Notes: generated by a model from the letters alone, not told the origin. A DNA stretch of 54,170 bases from Gammaproteobacteria bacterium (GCA_022712945.1 JAFLJP010000097.1:1-54170), one strand, 5' to 3'; positions 1-8,430 are shown, counted from the stretch's first letter. Made by a program: numbers and translations.

Positions 1-118
1 GTAGCTGATTCTGGCTTCGCTCATGAGCCATGCTATCAATCACATCATCCAGGTCGCGGTGTTCGAGGCGTAACACCTCCAACCACTGTTTTAAATTAAC
101 CATTTCACTTTCATGCAT
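1..118 (-). CDS. YdcH/DUF465 family small protein, partial
   Basis: The minus strand carries the first 39 codons of a gene that runs off the left edge. It opens MHESEMVNLKQWL and continues LRLEHRDLDDVID, the pattern of the short charged alpha-helical DUF465/YdcH family, whose role is unknown. The ATG at 118 is preferred because a GGAG sits about ten bases upstream; an in-frame ATG at 103 is the alternative. The MITE at 164-281 separates it from srkA, so it probably has its own promoter or depends on one within that element. Family assignment rests on this short N-terminus only. Confidence 0.6.
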   Translation of the reverse strand, partial: MHESEMVNLKQWLEVLRLEHRDLDDVIDSMAHERSQNQL

Positions 119-163
119 CGGATTGGCACTCCATCATCGACCTTGGGAAGATAGCACAGGAGC

Positions 164-281
164 TTAGGGATGTAGAATTTATTAAAATACCGCGCTTACT
201 TGTCTTTTTGCCCACCCTATCTAGGAGGGTGAACAACAATTCGGCGTAATAACGGTACGTTAACTTCTTCTACATCCCTTA
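164..281. mobile_element. MITE-like element, TTAGGGATGTAGAA termini
   Basis: A 118-base non-coding element begins TTAGGGATGTAGAA and ends with the exact reverse complement TTCTACATCCCTTA. An internal hairpin CACCCT..AGGGTG lies near the middle. The right arm, read in reverse, matches 15176-15241 closely, and a third end lies at 35623. The flanking TTA/TTA could be a TA target duplication of the IS630/mariner type, which is inference. Confidence 0.75.
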
Positions 282-299
282 CCTCTATTCAGGAGAAAT

Positions 300-1286
300 T
301 CACAACAGACGCAGTGGCGGTTCATCCATTAATGCCAACTGCTCACGCAAAGCCTGTATATGCTCCTCCCAGTAGCGATCCCCTTCAAACCAAGGGAAAT
401 TCTGTTTAAAGGCAGGATCAACCCAGCGCCGTGCCAACCATGCAGCGTAGTGGATAATACGCAACCCCCGCAACGGTTCGATCAGATTCAGCTCCAGCGG
501 ATTAAAATCGGCAAACTCGTGATAGCCTTCCATCAACGCCGAGAGCTGCTGCTCTTGCTCATACCGCTCGCCAGAGAGCAGCATCCATAAATCCTGTACT
601 GCAGGCCCCATACGGCAATCATCAAAATCGACAAAGTGAGGGCCATTGTCCGTCCACAGAATGTTGCCCGGATGACAGTCACCGTGCAGACGAATTTGCG
701 GCAGCGGGCCCAGCTGTTCAAAGCGATCACGAATACGCGCCAATAGCGCCTTTGCCACCGTTTGATAGTTTTGCATTAGATAGTGGGGAATAAGATCATC
801 GCGATCACTCAAATAGCGCAACGATGCCTCACCAAAACTGTCAATATCAAGTGATGGACGACAGACAAACTCTCCGGCTCCGGCGTGGCGGTGAATACGC
901 CCCATAAAACGTCCCAGCCACTCCAAATGATCCAGGTTGTCCAGCTCGGGCCAGCGGCCACCTTGACGTGGAAAGAGCGAAAAACGATACCCGGCAAACT
1001 CGTGCAGTGTTTTGCTCGCAATCACCTGCGGTGCCACCACCGGAATTTCAGCCATCATCAACGACTGACTGAAAGAGTGCTCTTCAAGAATCGCTGCATC
1101 ACTCCAACGACCAGGGCGGTAAAACTTGGCGATGATCGGTGTCGATTCATCGATACCCACCTGATACACCCGGTTCTCATAACTGTTGAGTGCCAATAGA
1201 CGCCCGTCACACAACAGACCGAGTGACTCAACTGCCTGTAGAATCAGTTCGGGATTCAACCCCGCATAAGGGACTGCGTCACTCAT
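300..1286 (-). CDS. srkA: Stress response kinase A (SrkA/YihE family)
   Basis: The product belongs to the aminoglycoside-phosphotransferase-like kinase fold of SrkA (YihE, RdoA), a cytoplasmic Ser/Thr kinase that in E. coli counters stress-induced programmed death. The catalytic loop RLHGDCHPGNILW and the metal-binding HFVDFDDC (near residues 201-225) are intact, and its 328 residues match the family length. I chose the ATG at 1286, whose product starts MSDAVPYAGL; a TTG four codons upstream overlaps the stop of the preceding gene. It follows the SEC-C gene at 1295-1777 with essentially no gap, so the two are probably co-transcribed. No sequence features point to the substrate. Confidence 0.85.
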   Translation of the reverse strand: MSDAVPYAGLNPELILQAVESLGLLCDGRLLALNSYENRVYQVGIDESTPIIAKFYRPGRWSDAAILEEHSFSQSLMMAEIPVVAPQVIASKTLHEFAGYRFSLFPRQGGRWPELDNLDHLEWLGRFMGRIHRHAGAGEFVCRPSLDIDSFGEASLRYLSDRDDLIPHYLMQNYQTVAKALLARIRDRFEQLGPLPQIRLHGDCHPGNILWTDNGPHFVDFDDCRMGPAVQDLWMLLSGERYEQEQQLSALMEGYHEFADFNPLELNLIEPLRGLRIIHYAAWLARRWVDPAFKQNFPWFEGDRYWEEHIQALREQLALMDEPPLRLL

Positions 1287-1294
1287 CACCGCTG

Positions 1295-1777
1295 TCAATT
1301 AGAGCCACAGCATTTTTTATATTTTTTGCCACTACCACAAGGGCACGGTCCATTACGGGCAATCTTGCCACCGGTTGCCACAGCAGGCGGAGGAAGGTCT
1401 TCGCCATCCACATAGAACCACTGCCCCGCTTCACGGACAAACCGCGAGCGTTCGTGTAGCGCCTCTGGCCGACCAGAGACGGTATAGCGCGCAACAAACT
1501 CAACCTCGCCCCGACTATCACGCTCACCGCCACCGGCCACCTCGATAATTTCAAGACCTCGCCACACCAGCTCAGGGTTGTGGCTGATCGAATCCTTGGG
1601 TCGGGTCGAAACGTGCCAGGTGTTATTCAGGTACTCATTATATTCGCGCACATAAGCGCAATAGCGCGAACGCATCAGCACCTCAATTGTCGAGGCAACC
1701 GCCATCTCTTGATGATACTGACCACAACAACTCAAGTAATCGTTACCCGAGCCACACTCACATCGGTTTTCAATCAT
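1295..1777 (-). CDS. YchJ-like SEC-C motif protein
   Basis: This 160-residue protein has a cysteine-rich SEC-C zinc motif at each end: [13 protein letters not shown] near the N-terminus and [13 protein letters not shown] at the C-terminus. Between them is an NTF2-like central part with [10 protein letters not shown] and [10 protein letters not shown]. This is the UPF0225/YchJ architecture. The molecular function is not known; SEC-C motifs bind zinc and in SecA contact SecB and ribosomes. It is the first gene of a two-gene unit with srkA. Length and both motifs agree with the family, so the assignment is firm while the role is open. Confidence 0.85.
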   Translation of the reverse strand: MIENRCECGSGNDYLSCCGQYHQEMAVASTIEVLMRSRYCAYVREYNEYLNNTWHVSTRPKDSISHNPELVWRGLEIIEVAGGGERDSRGEVEFVARYTVSGRPEALHERSRFVREAGQWFYVDGEDLPPPAVATGGKIARNGPCPCGSGKKYKKCCGSN

Positions 1778-1950
1778 CCAGGACTCCTTTCAAGTTATTT
1801 TTCGATTGTACATCAACTTCAACCTAGTACATCAAGAAGATTACCCTAATCCCCAGTGCGTGTAAGAGAACACCATTACCCCCTTTTTAACGGCTAGGTT
1901 CACCCTAGACGTAGTGGGCACAAAATCCCGTAATAATCACGTTTTTTCAA

Positions 1951-2063
1951 ACAGGTCATGCCACTGAAAAGTGTTCCGGGTAGTGATTGTACAACCAGTG
2001 GGTCGCTGCGATGTCATTAAACAACCAGAGGTTGCCCTGCTCGAGGCCATTGGCAACACGAAT
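1951..2063 (-). pseudogene. Fragment of a second copy of the DUF2515-like effector gene
   Basis: About 113 bases closely match 3965-4076, inside the gene at 3425-4444. Read on the minus strand they encode the equivalent of VANGLGQGNLWLFSDIAPTH with several substitutions. One A is lost in the run that reads CTGAAAAAGTGTTCC in the intact copy, which breaks the frame. Nothing upstream or downstream of the fragment continues the homology. The rest of 1778-2094 holds no gene that I can support. Confidence 0.8.
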
Positions 2064-2094
2064 GTTTTGAGTGCATGGGGTGCATTCTTGGCAT

Positions 2095-2544
2095 CTATAA
2101 ACTCAGTAGTTTAAGTTTTGATATCAACCAAAGAACAGCAAGAGAATGCAGCACGCTACAGCCGGTAATTGTTAAAATTTGTATATACCCCCATGATTTA
2201 GTAGTAAAAAAGGCAAACAATAGCAACATAATGATTGTTACTGCCGATGGAAAAGTAACAACGATTGGGAATTGAGTAACCTTCAATAAGATTGAATAAA
2301 CAGGCATGATCAGGATTAAATAAATTGGAATACCCGCAAAAGAAAATATGCCACCTATTACAAAAATCTCCTTGAAGTCTACTTGCTTATCCAAGAACAG
2401 CATCTGAAATATGCCAGACATAGATAAAATCAAAGAAGGGATAAGAGCGATTGCCAAAATAAAGGCAACGCTGATGAACCATGGGTAAAATAGCAATGCT
2501 ATCATTATCATTAATATGATAATGATAGCCAGTGTGAAATTCAT
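2095..2544 (-). CDS. Small integral membrane protein, type VI module
   Basis: I do not recognise a family. The 149 residues are almost entirely hydrophobic and should form four or five membrane helices, beginning FTLAIIIILMIMIALLF and ending in a charged tail near SKLKLLSL. It lies 17 bases after the lipoprotein gene at 2562-3422 on the same strand, last in the module. Membrane proteins in this position of a secretion cargo cassette are often immunity proteins, but that is inference from position. The sequence is more AT-rich than its neighbours, which would fit a recently acquired accessory gene. Confidence 0.6.
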   Translation of the reverse strand: MNFTLAIIIILMIMIALLFYPWFISVAFILAIALIPSLILSMSGIFQMLFLDKQVDFKEIFVIGGIFSFAGIPIYLILIMPVYSILLKVTQFPIVVTFPSAVTIIMLLLFAFFTTKSWGYIQILTITGCSVLHSLAVLWLISKLKLLSL

Positions 2545-2561
2545 CTAAACAGTCTCTTTTT

Positions 2562-3422
2562 TCAAGGCTCCACCGGATCAGCAGGATGTACAATCGGCTC
2601 AACATAACCCATATTAATAGTGTAACCTCTTTTTACTAATTGTTCCTCTGCGGCGTAACGGTCTTTTTTGAAGCCTTTTATCATTTCAATCCAATAATCT
2701 TGCCATTGCTCCCGCTCTGGTGATCCAAAATAACTTCTACCTTGCTCCTCTTTTCCGTAGAGAGAAAAACTTAACAGGTAAGCGCCTGGCTCATCCACAA
2801 CCTGACTGCCACTGCGGCGAACGGCAATGTCCATAAACAAATCCCCCGCATAAAAATACCAGACACTATTTAGGCGCATCCATTCTTCCAGTGTCGGAGC
2901 ATAATCGACCGGCAGGTACGCCTTTTCTTCCAGATAATACTTAAAGGCCTCTTCACCGCTTAATCTCGGTTCACTGTATGGGATAGACGGCTTCCAGCCC
3001 GCCTGTGCCAGTGTTTGCAGCAGGGTGATGAAGGCGATGCGGGCTTCGTCGTGGGGTGTGGGTCGGTTTTGACTGATGAGTGCTCGAATACTAAAGTCAT
3101 AAATCCCATTTTCCGGTTTTTCGGCATTTTCTGTGCCTGTGATGCTCACTACATGCTGAATTTCAAAGCCATGGATAGCATTTTCTACATACACCGAGCC
3201 CGGGTATGTAGTGCCCCAGCGGTGCTCATAAAAATTGAGTCCCGCTGGCTGTTGATCTACATTGCCACGGCTATCGAGGTGATTGCGTTGCAAAAACTGT
3301 GCGCCGGATTCACCGACTTTTAGTCTCATGGTCGAAGGGGGCATAGGGGATTCTCCGTGGGGTGCCTGGTCGCAGCCGATTAATAGGGTGAGTGTCAATA
3401 GTGTGGGGAGGAAAAGACGCAC
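2562..3422 (-). CDS. Predicted lipoprotein, possible immunity factor
   Basis: The product has 286 residues and starts with a lipoprotein signal, MRLFLPTLLTLTLLIGCDQ, with the lipidated cysteine at position 17. Aspartate follows the cysteine; in E. coli this +2 residue retains lipoproteins in the inner membrane, facing the periplasm. The mature domain is rich in aromatic and acidic residues and matches no family I can name. The gene begins two bases after the stop of the effector-like gene at 3425-4444, so the two are co-translated. Periplasmic lipoproteins placed directly after an effector are commonly its immunity proteins; this is a prediction, not shown. Confidence 0.65.
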   Translation of the reverse strand: MRLFLPTLLTLTLLIGCDQAPHGESPMPPSTMRLKVGESGAQFLQRNHLDSRGNVDQQPAGLNFYEHRWGTTYPGSVYVENAIHGFEIQHVVSITGTENAEKPENGIYDFSIRALISQNRPTPHDEARIAFITLLQTLAQAGWKPSIPYSEPRLSGEEAFKYYLEEKAYLPVDYAPTLEEWMRLNSVWYFYAGDLFMDIAVRRSGSQVVDEPGAYLLSFSLYGKEEQGRSYFGSPEREQWQDYWIEMIKGFKKDRYAAEEQLVKRGYTINMGYVEPIVHPADPVEP

Positions 3423-3424
3423 GG

Positions 3425-4444
3425 TTAATAGACAAACCGGGCATCTGGCGAGTCTACCCAGGTTGCCATGATTTTTAGTTCATTCAGCATATGTGCCTCC
3501 TGGTCGCTCATTAATTTATGGAATTTCTTTGCCGCACTTTCAATCCAGTCCATCCGACTTTCCTCCTCTTCGACCTTCATGTCACCCGGTGCCACGGATT
3601 TGAGTTGAGGGTCAGAATCCGAACATTGATGGGTAAAGACCAATTGATAGGTGGGGGCAACCCAGCGCCAGTATTTTCGTTCCCGAACCAGCCATTTACT
3701 AAACACCGGATCATCATAAATCAGGGGTTGCAGTACCTCCCTCTGCTCGTGATCTGCAACGGCGAGCAGGTGTTCTAGCTGATACTCCGAACGTAGCTTC
3801 TTGGTTTTAGCATTTTCTATATCCAACACTTTCTCAAAGCCTTCACGCATAGCAGGCGATGGTTTGAAGTGTTTAATTCGACTCAGGGATGTGCTGGCCC
3901 AGGGCAGCTCTTCCATGGTGGCTTTGACCCGCTCTTCCAGCTGATTGGCATCACGTTTGCTCAAACAGGCCATGCCACTGAAAAAGTGTTCCGGGTAATT
4001 GCTGTAAAACCAGTGGGTGGGGGCGATGTCGCTAAACAGCCAGAGGTTACCCTGGCCTAAACCGTTGGCAACAGCCTTCATATCGGTGATGCCGAGACTC
4101 GCGGTACCCACTGCATAGGCGGACTGCACCTGTGGGGAGTCCAGTATGCAGGCAACCGTTTTGCTAGCAAACGCACCCAGTGCCATCCAGTAGTAACGTC
4201 CGATTTTATCGGCATCTCCCCCCTTTTCTGTTTCCAGATAAAAGCGCGCATAGGTGGCGGCAATGCGCCTGGCTCGGGCGGCATAGAGGCCGATGAATTT
4301 ATATTGGTTATCCCCGGTTTTGTCAGAAAGGCGTAGGTAGGCAAATTGCTGTGCCTGTGACCACAGCAGGTCACAATTGGCCTCGATGGTGTGTGTTTTA
4401 TCAGGTTTATCATTAACGGCGTTGACGGCTTCATCGAGTGGCAT
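3425..4444 (-). CDS. Probable type VI effector-module protein (DUF2515-like)
   Basis: This 339-residue soluble protein has no signal peptide. It carries the stretches YKFIGLYAARARRIAATYAR and YYWMALGAFASKTVA, which resemble the DUF2515 proteins found beside PAAR and VgrG genes; that likeness is from memory and not certain. It starts six bases after the DUF4150 gene and is followed at once by the lipoprotein gene, the classic tip protein - cargo - immunity order. A decayed second copy lies at 1951-2063, showing that this gene was once duplicated. No catalytic motif is obvious. It could instead be a chaperone or a structural partner of the tip protein. Confidence 0.6.
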   Translation of the reverse strand: MPLDEAVNAVNDKPDKTHTIEANCDLLWSQAQQFAYLRLSDKTGDNQYKFIGLYAARARRIAATYARFYLETEKGGDADKIGRYYWMALGAFASKTVACILDSPQVQSAYAVGTASLGITDMKAVANGLGQGNLWLFSDIAPTHWFYSNYPEHFFSGMACLSKRDANQLEERVKATMEELPWASTSLSRIKHFKPSPAMREGFEKVLDIENAKTKKLRSEYQLEHLLAVADHEQREVLQPLIYDDPVFSKWLVRERKYWRWVAPTYQLVFTHQCSDSDPQLKSVAPGDMKVEEEESRMDWIESAAKKFHKLMSDQEAHMLNELKIMATWVDSPDARFVY

Positions 4445-4450
4445 GAGATA

Positions 4451-5110
4451 TTATCCTTCGTTCGCATTATTGATTTCCACTGCTGCCCAGACAAGATGAA
4501 AATCGATACTGTCATTTTGTTCTGTGGAGACGATGGGCGTTTCTCCCCCACTGTCGGTTTTTCCATCGGCCTGATGCAGGGCATCCTGGTTACCGGCGGG
4601 CAGGGCTTTGTAAGCAATCCCTTTCAGGGGTTGGCCGAGCGTGTCGATCAGTTGAAAACGCAGGGAATAAGCCGGTACGTCTTCTTCCACTTCGATGGTA
4701 ACGGGAGCGGTGGATGCACCGTAATTTGTGCCGATGGTATTGCCGTTGTTCATGGTGGTCATGTCCATATGCCGTACCACACCTTCGCCTTCTGCTTTGA
4801 CATCGAAGGAGTAACTGACAAACTGGGTTTTGTCGGCGACGGTTCCCGAGGCGATGCCGTTGGCGCTGCCCGCCTGATCACCGGTGCACTGGGTGTGAAT
4901 CGAGCTGGCAATGGCGGTGGGGTTACCATCAATCAACACGGTGGTGGTGGTTTGTGCAAGGTCACTGGCTTGACTGCTGATGCCATAGGGAATCGGCGGT
5001 GTGCTGTTACCCATCGGCGTTTTGCAGACATCCGGGGCGCTGGAGGCCGCTTTGTCGCCGCTGCCTTTGTGGCTGAAGTTACGGTTGTTGGCATAAACAG
5101 TACGTGACAT
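4451..5110 (-). CDS. DUF4150 (PAAR-like) type VI spike-tip protein
   Basis: The first 130 residues match the DUF4150 PAAR-like domain: VYANNRNFSHKGSGDKA, then APDVCKTPMGNSTPPIPYG, then VLIDGNPTAIASS. PAAR-like proteins cap the VgrG spike of type VI secretion systems and carry effectors. The remaining 85 or so residues (SLRFQLIDTLGQPLKGIAYK) look like a small beta-sandwich extension rather than a toxin, so the cargo is probably encoded separately by the next gene. It sits ten bases downstream of the ketosynthase-like gene on the same strand. No core secretion genes are in view, so this would be an orphan cargo island served by a machine encoded elsewhere. Confidence 0.85.
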   Translation of the reverse strand: MSRTVYANNRNFSHKGSGDKAASSAPDVCKTPMGNSTPPIPYGISSQASDLAQTTTTVLIDGNPTAIASSIHTQCTGDQAGSANGIASGTVADKTQFVSYSFDVKAEGEGVVRHMDMTTMNNGNTIGTNYGASTAPVTIEVEEDVPAYSLRFQLIDTLGQPLKGIAYKALPAGNQDALHQADGKTDSGGETPIVSTEQNDSIDFHLVWAAVEINNANEG

Positions 5111-5119
5111 CGGTATTCC

Positions 5120-6175
5120 CTATGAAGGTGTGTGGGCGGGATTGCCCGATAAACAAAGGGCGGTGCGTGAGCCACCGTCGGAAGAGGCGTAAACCAGTGT
5201 GGCCATTTCAGGGGTTTCCTTGATCCTGGCGCTGGCCAATGCAATGGCAACGGGCGCAAAAGCGGCTCCGAGGTCACCCAAAAATTCGGCGGGCCGGTGA
5301 ATTTTACGATGGGCGCTCATGCGGTGTTGTTGGCGTAACATTGCCACGCTGAGTTCTTTGGTGTAATGCATTTCTCCATTTTCCGAGCTGTAGATCGTGT
5401 TTATGGGGGCATCCGTTGTTGACATGGCTTGCCGAAAGGCTTTCGCCAATGCTTCTGCCGTGTACGGAGCATCACCCAGCAAGTGTCCGGGTTCGTATAC
5501 GGATGCCGGCTGGTGCAGTTGCAGCAAACCCTGGTTGCGCACGGTTTCTGGTGCATAGGGTGATGTGAGCAGTAAAAACCCGCCTCCTTCTCCGGGCACA
5601 AAGCCATCGAAACGGTCATCACCGGATAATCGTCTATCTTTTTGCAGTATATCCAGTGTACGGCGGTCATAAAAGCTGTCAATGCCGCCGACCAACGCGT
5701 AATGCGCGTGCGTTGCGTCAAAATATTTAAAGGCTATTGTAATGGCATCGATCATGCCTGCGCGCCCAGTATTGATGCACTGGCTACTACCAATATCCAA
5801 TGTCACACCGGTGGATGTTGCCAGGTGTTTGAGAAACTGATGATTGAGAGCCGTGCGATGATAATAGGCCTGCGGGCCAGCCAGAAAGAGCGGTAAAGGG
5901 AGCGGGGGGAGTTGGGATGCAAGGTCGGTCAATGCAAAAATAGCCAAGCGTAATAATCGTATCTGGGGTGGGCTCATGCCTGGCAATGTTTTGGGTATGG
6001 CGACGTTCAACGCATCATCCGGCACGGGGGAAAACCGTGTGAGTGATTCGTCGTTGTCGAAGATACTACATTGCTGATAACCACTGATACCGGCATCAAT
6101 GGCTGTTTTTACCATGTCGAGATCCGCGCCCAGCGGTGTCAACAGGCTGAGTCCGTTAAGATATAAAACGGTCAC
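5120..6175 (-). CDS. Ketosynthase-like pseudoenzyme of the type VI module
   Basis: The 351-residue protein has the thiolase/ketoacyl-synthase fold signatures: LFLAGPQAYYHRT, the SSQCINTGRAG segment with Cys133 at the nucleophile position, and GFVPGEGGGFLLL near residue 191. The two catalytic histidines of real ketosynthases are missing: the GTG-type loop is replaced by SSENGEMHYTKEL, and the conserved GH near the C-terminus reads GD (residues 300-301). It is therefore unlikely to condense acyl chains. Such ketosynthase-like proteins recur beside DUF2169 and DUF4150 genes, where they are assumed to help load cargo. It overlaps the TIGR02270 gene by four bases (ATGA). Confidence 0.75.
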   Translation of the reverse strand: MTVLYLNGLSLLTPLGADLDMVKTAIDAGISGYQQCSIFDNDESLTRFSPVPDDALNVAIPKTLPGMSPPQIRLLRLAIFALTDLASQLPPLPLPLFLAGPQAYYHRTALNHQFLKHLATSTGVTLDIGSSQCINTGRAGMIDAITIAFKYFDATHAHYALVGGIDSFYDRRTLDILQKDRRLSGDDRFDGFVPGEGGGFLLLTSPYAPETVRNQGLLQLHQPASVYEPGHLLGDAPYTAEALAKAFRQAMSTTDAPINTIYSSENGEMHYTKELSVAMLRQQHRMSAHRKIHRPAEFLGDLGAAFAPVAIALASARIKETPEMATLVYASSDGGSRTALCLSGNPAHTPS

Positions 6176-7428
6176 GCAGGGCCTCCTTGATGGCGAGTGG
6201 CTTTGGCATTCGGATAAATTTGCGCAGGGCTTAGCAAGGCCAGTTCCAGGGCAGCGGCCAGCCGATGCCGTTGTTGTCCTTGTTGAAGTGTCTGTTTGAG
6301 TAGATTTTCCGTCACTGGTTGACCCAGAAAATAACGCTGCCCCACAGTCAATTGCGGGCGTAGCTGCTGCCAGTATTGGCTGACTTTTTTGGCATGAGGC
6401 ATAGGCAGGTGCTGATCTTCATCCAACGCAAGTGCCAAGGTATCGTCTCGATCTTCTTCGGTATGGGCATGATCGACTAATTGCATCTGTTTCAAGTCAA
6501 CGCCCGTGATGGTGCTGAATGCCTCACCCGCAATTTTCGCATATTCAGGCATCATCATTTGCGTTAACAACCAGTCGATGCCATCGGGATCACCCAGGGC
6601 GGCAAGTGCCTTGATTGCTGCCCGTGTTTGTCCGGGGGTGCACGCCAGTTTATTCAGCCATTGTCGGGCGTGGGTATGATGCGGGTGCCTGAAGGCCATT
6701 TCGATGGCGGTTGCCTGTCGCGGGCCTGTTTGCATGATGTGGGGGATTAATGATGGCAACACTTGACCATCACCCAATAGCAAGCTTGAATGACAAGCCC
6801 AAAAAGCAATCGAAGGCTCTTCGTGGGCTTGCGCCTGTGTCAGTATCGGGGCGAGATCCTGGCGTTTAAGCTCGCCCACCAAACGCAACATACGGCAATA
6901 GAGCGGCAGATACTCCCGGGATCGTGCATCATCAAGCAGAATATTTAAGTGCTCTTGTGGGTTAATGCGCCGGATACTACACGTCACCATGGCGAGGTGT
7001 CGGTGTGCTAGATTCTGGCTGCTCAGCCAACGTTTAAGCCAGCTATAAATATTGTCGAAGGGTAACCATCCCAGCGCAGAGAGCAGCCCCTTGAAGGTTG
7101 CCGAATTCTCCATACCGAAGTTGACTGCGGCCTCTATTTTACGAGTCTCTCCATCACTGAATGCCAGCATAGCCACGACAAATGCCTCACCACCTTCCTG
7201 AAATTCAGCCGCTTGCCAAGCCAGTTCCCAAGCGACTTTGGGCGTCACTAGGAGACCTTTCAGGTGATTATTAATTCGACACTCTAATTTTTTAATGCTG
7301 GCGCAGCTGCGTTGTGGCTGTGTCATGGCCAGGGAGCGTAACAACCACAAAAAAGTGGCATCATCAACATGTTGTTCAGTAATGTGGCTAAAGAGTTTTT
7401 CTTTATCGATTTTGTGCATAAGGCTCAC
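6172..7428 (-). CDS. TIGR02270 family HEAT-like repeat protein
   Basis: This 418-residue protein is built of helical repeats (for example VKRQD-type helices around LVGELKRQDLAPILTQAQ and TRAAIKALAALGDPDGIDWL), the pattern of the TIGR02270 family found in type VI cargo islands. HEAT-like solenoids usually act as protein-binding scaffolds; no enzymatic motif is present. It starts seven bases after the DUF2169 gene and overlaps the ketosynthase-like gene by four bases, so all three are translationally coupled. A role in holding the tip protein or its cargo before secretion is inferred from this fixed gene order. Confidence 0.75.
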   Translation of the reverse strand: MSLMHKIDKEKLFSHITEQHVDDATFLWLLRSLAMTQPQRSCASIKKLECRINNHLKGLLVTPKVAWELAWQAAEFQEGGEAFVVAMLAFSDGETRKIEAAVNFGMENSATFKGLLSALGWLPFDNIYSWLKRWLSSQNLAHRHLAMVTCSIRRINPQEHLNILLDDARSREYLPLYCRMLRLVGELKRQDLAPILTQAQAHEEPSIAFWACHSSLLLGDGQVLPSLIPHIMQTGPRQATAIEMAFRHPHHTHARQWLNKLACTPGQTRAAIKALAALGDPDGIDWLLTQMMMPEYAKIAGEAFSTITGVDLKQMQLVDHAHTEEDRDDTLALALDEDQHLPMPHAKKVSQYWQQLRPQLTVGQRYFLGQPVTENLLKQTLQQGQQRHRLAAALELALLSPAQIYPNAKATRHQGGPA

Positions 7429-7434
7429 ATACTG

Positions 7435-8430
7435 TCAGCGTGACAAGTGAACGTTAATCATGCGAATGTGAGGAAACGCATTATTGCAACGCCAGGCCGC
7501 TTTCCAGACCATGTTGAGTTGCATTGCATCGGCATCAATAATAAGGGTTTCCATTTCAAATGTCAGTGCCTGTGACGGGCGCTTATGGAACTCGACACGG
7601 CCTCCCAAATTAATGGGTGGTAATACAAATTCGAGAGGGCCATCCGGATGCATGTTGAGCAGCGTAACGGCTTCTCTTCCCTTTAAATATTCTGCACAAA
7701 CAAAACCGTTTGCTGCTGCATTTTGCGCACAAGGCTGGTAGTCCAATGGTAAATAAGGTGCTCTGTTTCGCAGCCATTGATCATCACAAGTGCCGGCATA
7801 GGCGGCACGTGGCTGCCAGTTGGGTGCAATAAAGCCAAACCCTGCGGGTGCCGGTGTATCATCGATATAGCGAATAAGGTGTTTCGGATCTTCGATATTG
7901 GGCAGGGACTGCCCTTCCATGTCGGCAAGTTCACGCGACCCCCGATAGCCTTTACCGGATGGGTTTCGTGGCTCCACACCCCTCAGTTCATTTTGAACCC
8001 AGTATTGTCCGCCAAAAGCATTTTCATAGCGCATGGGCATACAGGTAAACGGGCTGGTCGAACTGATGCGGCCTTGCTGCCAATGCCTGTCGCCAAAAAT
8101 ACGCACGGTTTTTTGGTATTGGCCGATGGTGGCACTAACGTCCAGAGTCTGAACAGGCTTATGCTCAGGAGCATAGCCGCTGCCCAGCACGGCAATATCG
8201 GTACCCGGTTTTCCCGGATGCACATCGGCAGGGTACTTCAGGCTCGATTGCCCTGGTTCTCCCCAGTAAACATCTTCACTCAAGGGTACTTGTTGCTCAT
8301 CACACAGGGTCCAGGCCGAACCCATATTAAACGAGGCCTTAACCATGACATAGAGTGTATCAATGCCTGCCTCGTCGGGGAGTAGCACATACCGAGCGGA
8401 GAAGGGTGTGTTGTTGGTTAGCTGCGCCAT
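7435..8430 (-). CDS. DUF2169 type VI adaptor protein
   Basis: The 331 residues match DUF2169: an N-terminal beta-rich part beginning NNTPFSARYVLLPDEAGIDT, then VYWGEPGQSSLKYPADVHPG and FTCMPMRYENAFGG, and a C-terminal stretch with NLGGRVEFHKR and AWRCNNAFPH. DUF2169 proteins are known as adaptors that load PAAR-like effectors onto the VgrG spike. It is the first gene of the seven-gene minus-strand module, and its promoter should lie in the gap at 8431-8561, next to the MITE at 8562-8731. No signal peptide or membrane helix is present, as expected for a cytoplasmic adaptor. Confidence 0.85.
   Translation of the reverse strand: MAQLTNNTPFSARYVLLPDEAGIDTLYVMVKASFNMGSAWTLCDEQQVPLSEDVYWGEPGQSSLKYPADVHPGKPGTDIAVLGSGYAPEHKPVQTLDVSATIGQYQKTVRIFGDRHWQQGRISSTSPFTCMPMRYENAFGGQYWVQNELRGVEPRNPSGKGYRGSRELADMEGQSLPNIEDPKHLIRYIDDTPAPAGFGFIAPNWQPRAAYAGTCDDQWLRNRAPYLPLDYQPCAQNAAANGFVCAEYLKGREAVTLLNMHPDGPLEFVLPPINLGGRVEFHKRPSQALTFEMETLIIDADAMQLNMVWKAAWRCNNAFPHIRMINVHLSR

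Noticed and set aside
4391..5107. 238-codon plus-strand frame opposite the DUF4150 gene
   Set aside because: A glycine-rich shadow of the DUF4150 gene; the minus-strand protein has clear domain motifs and tight spacing to its neighbours.
7777..8385. 202-codon plus-strand frame opposite the DUF2169 gene
   Set aside because: Shadow frame; the opposite strand encodes a recognisable adaptor in an operon.
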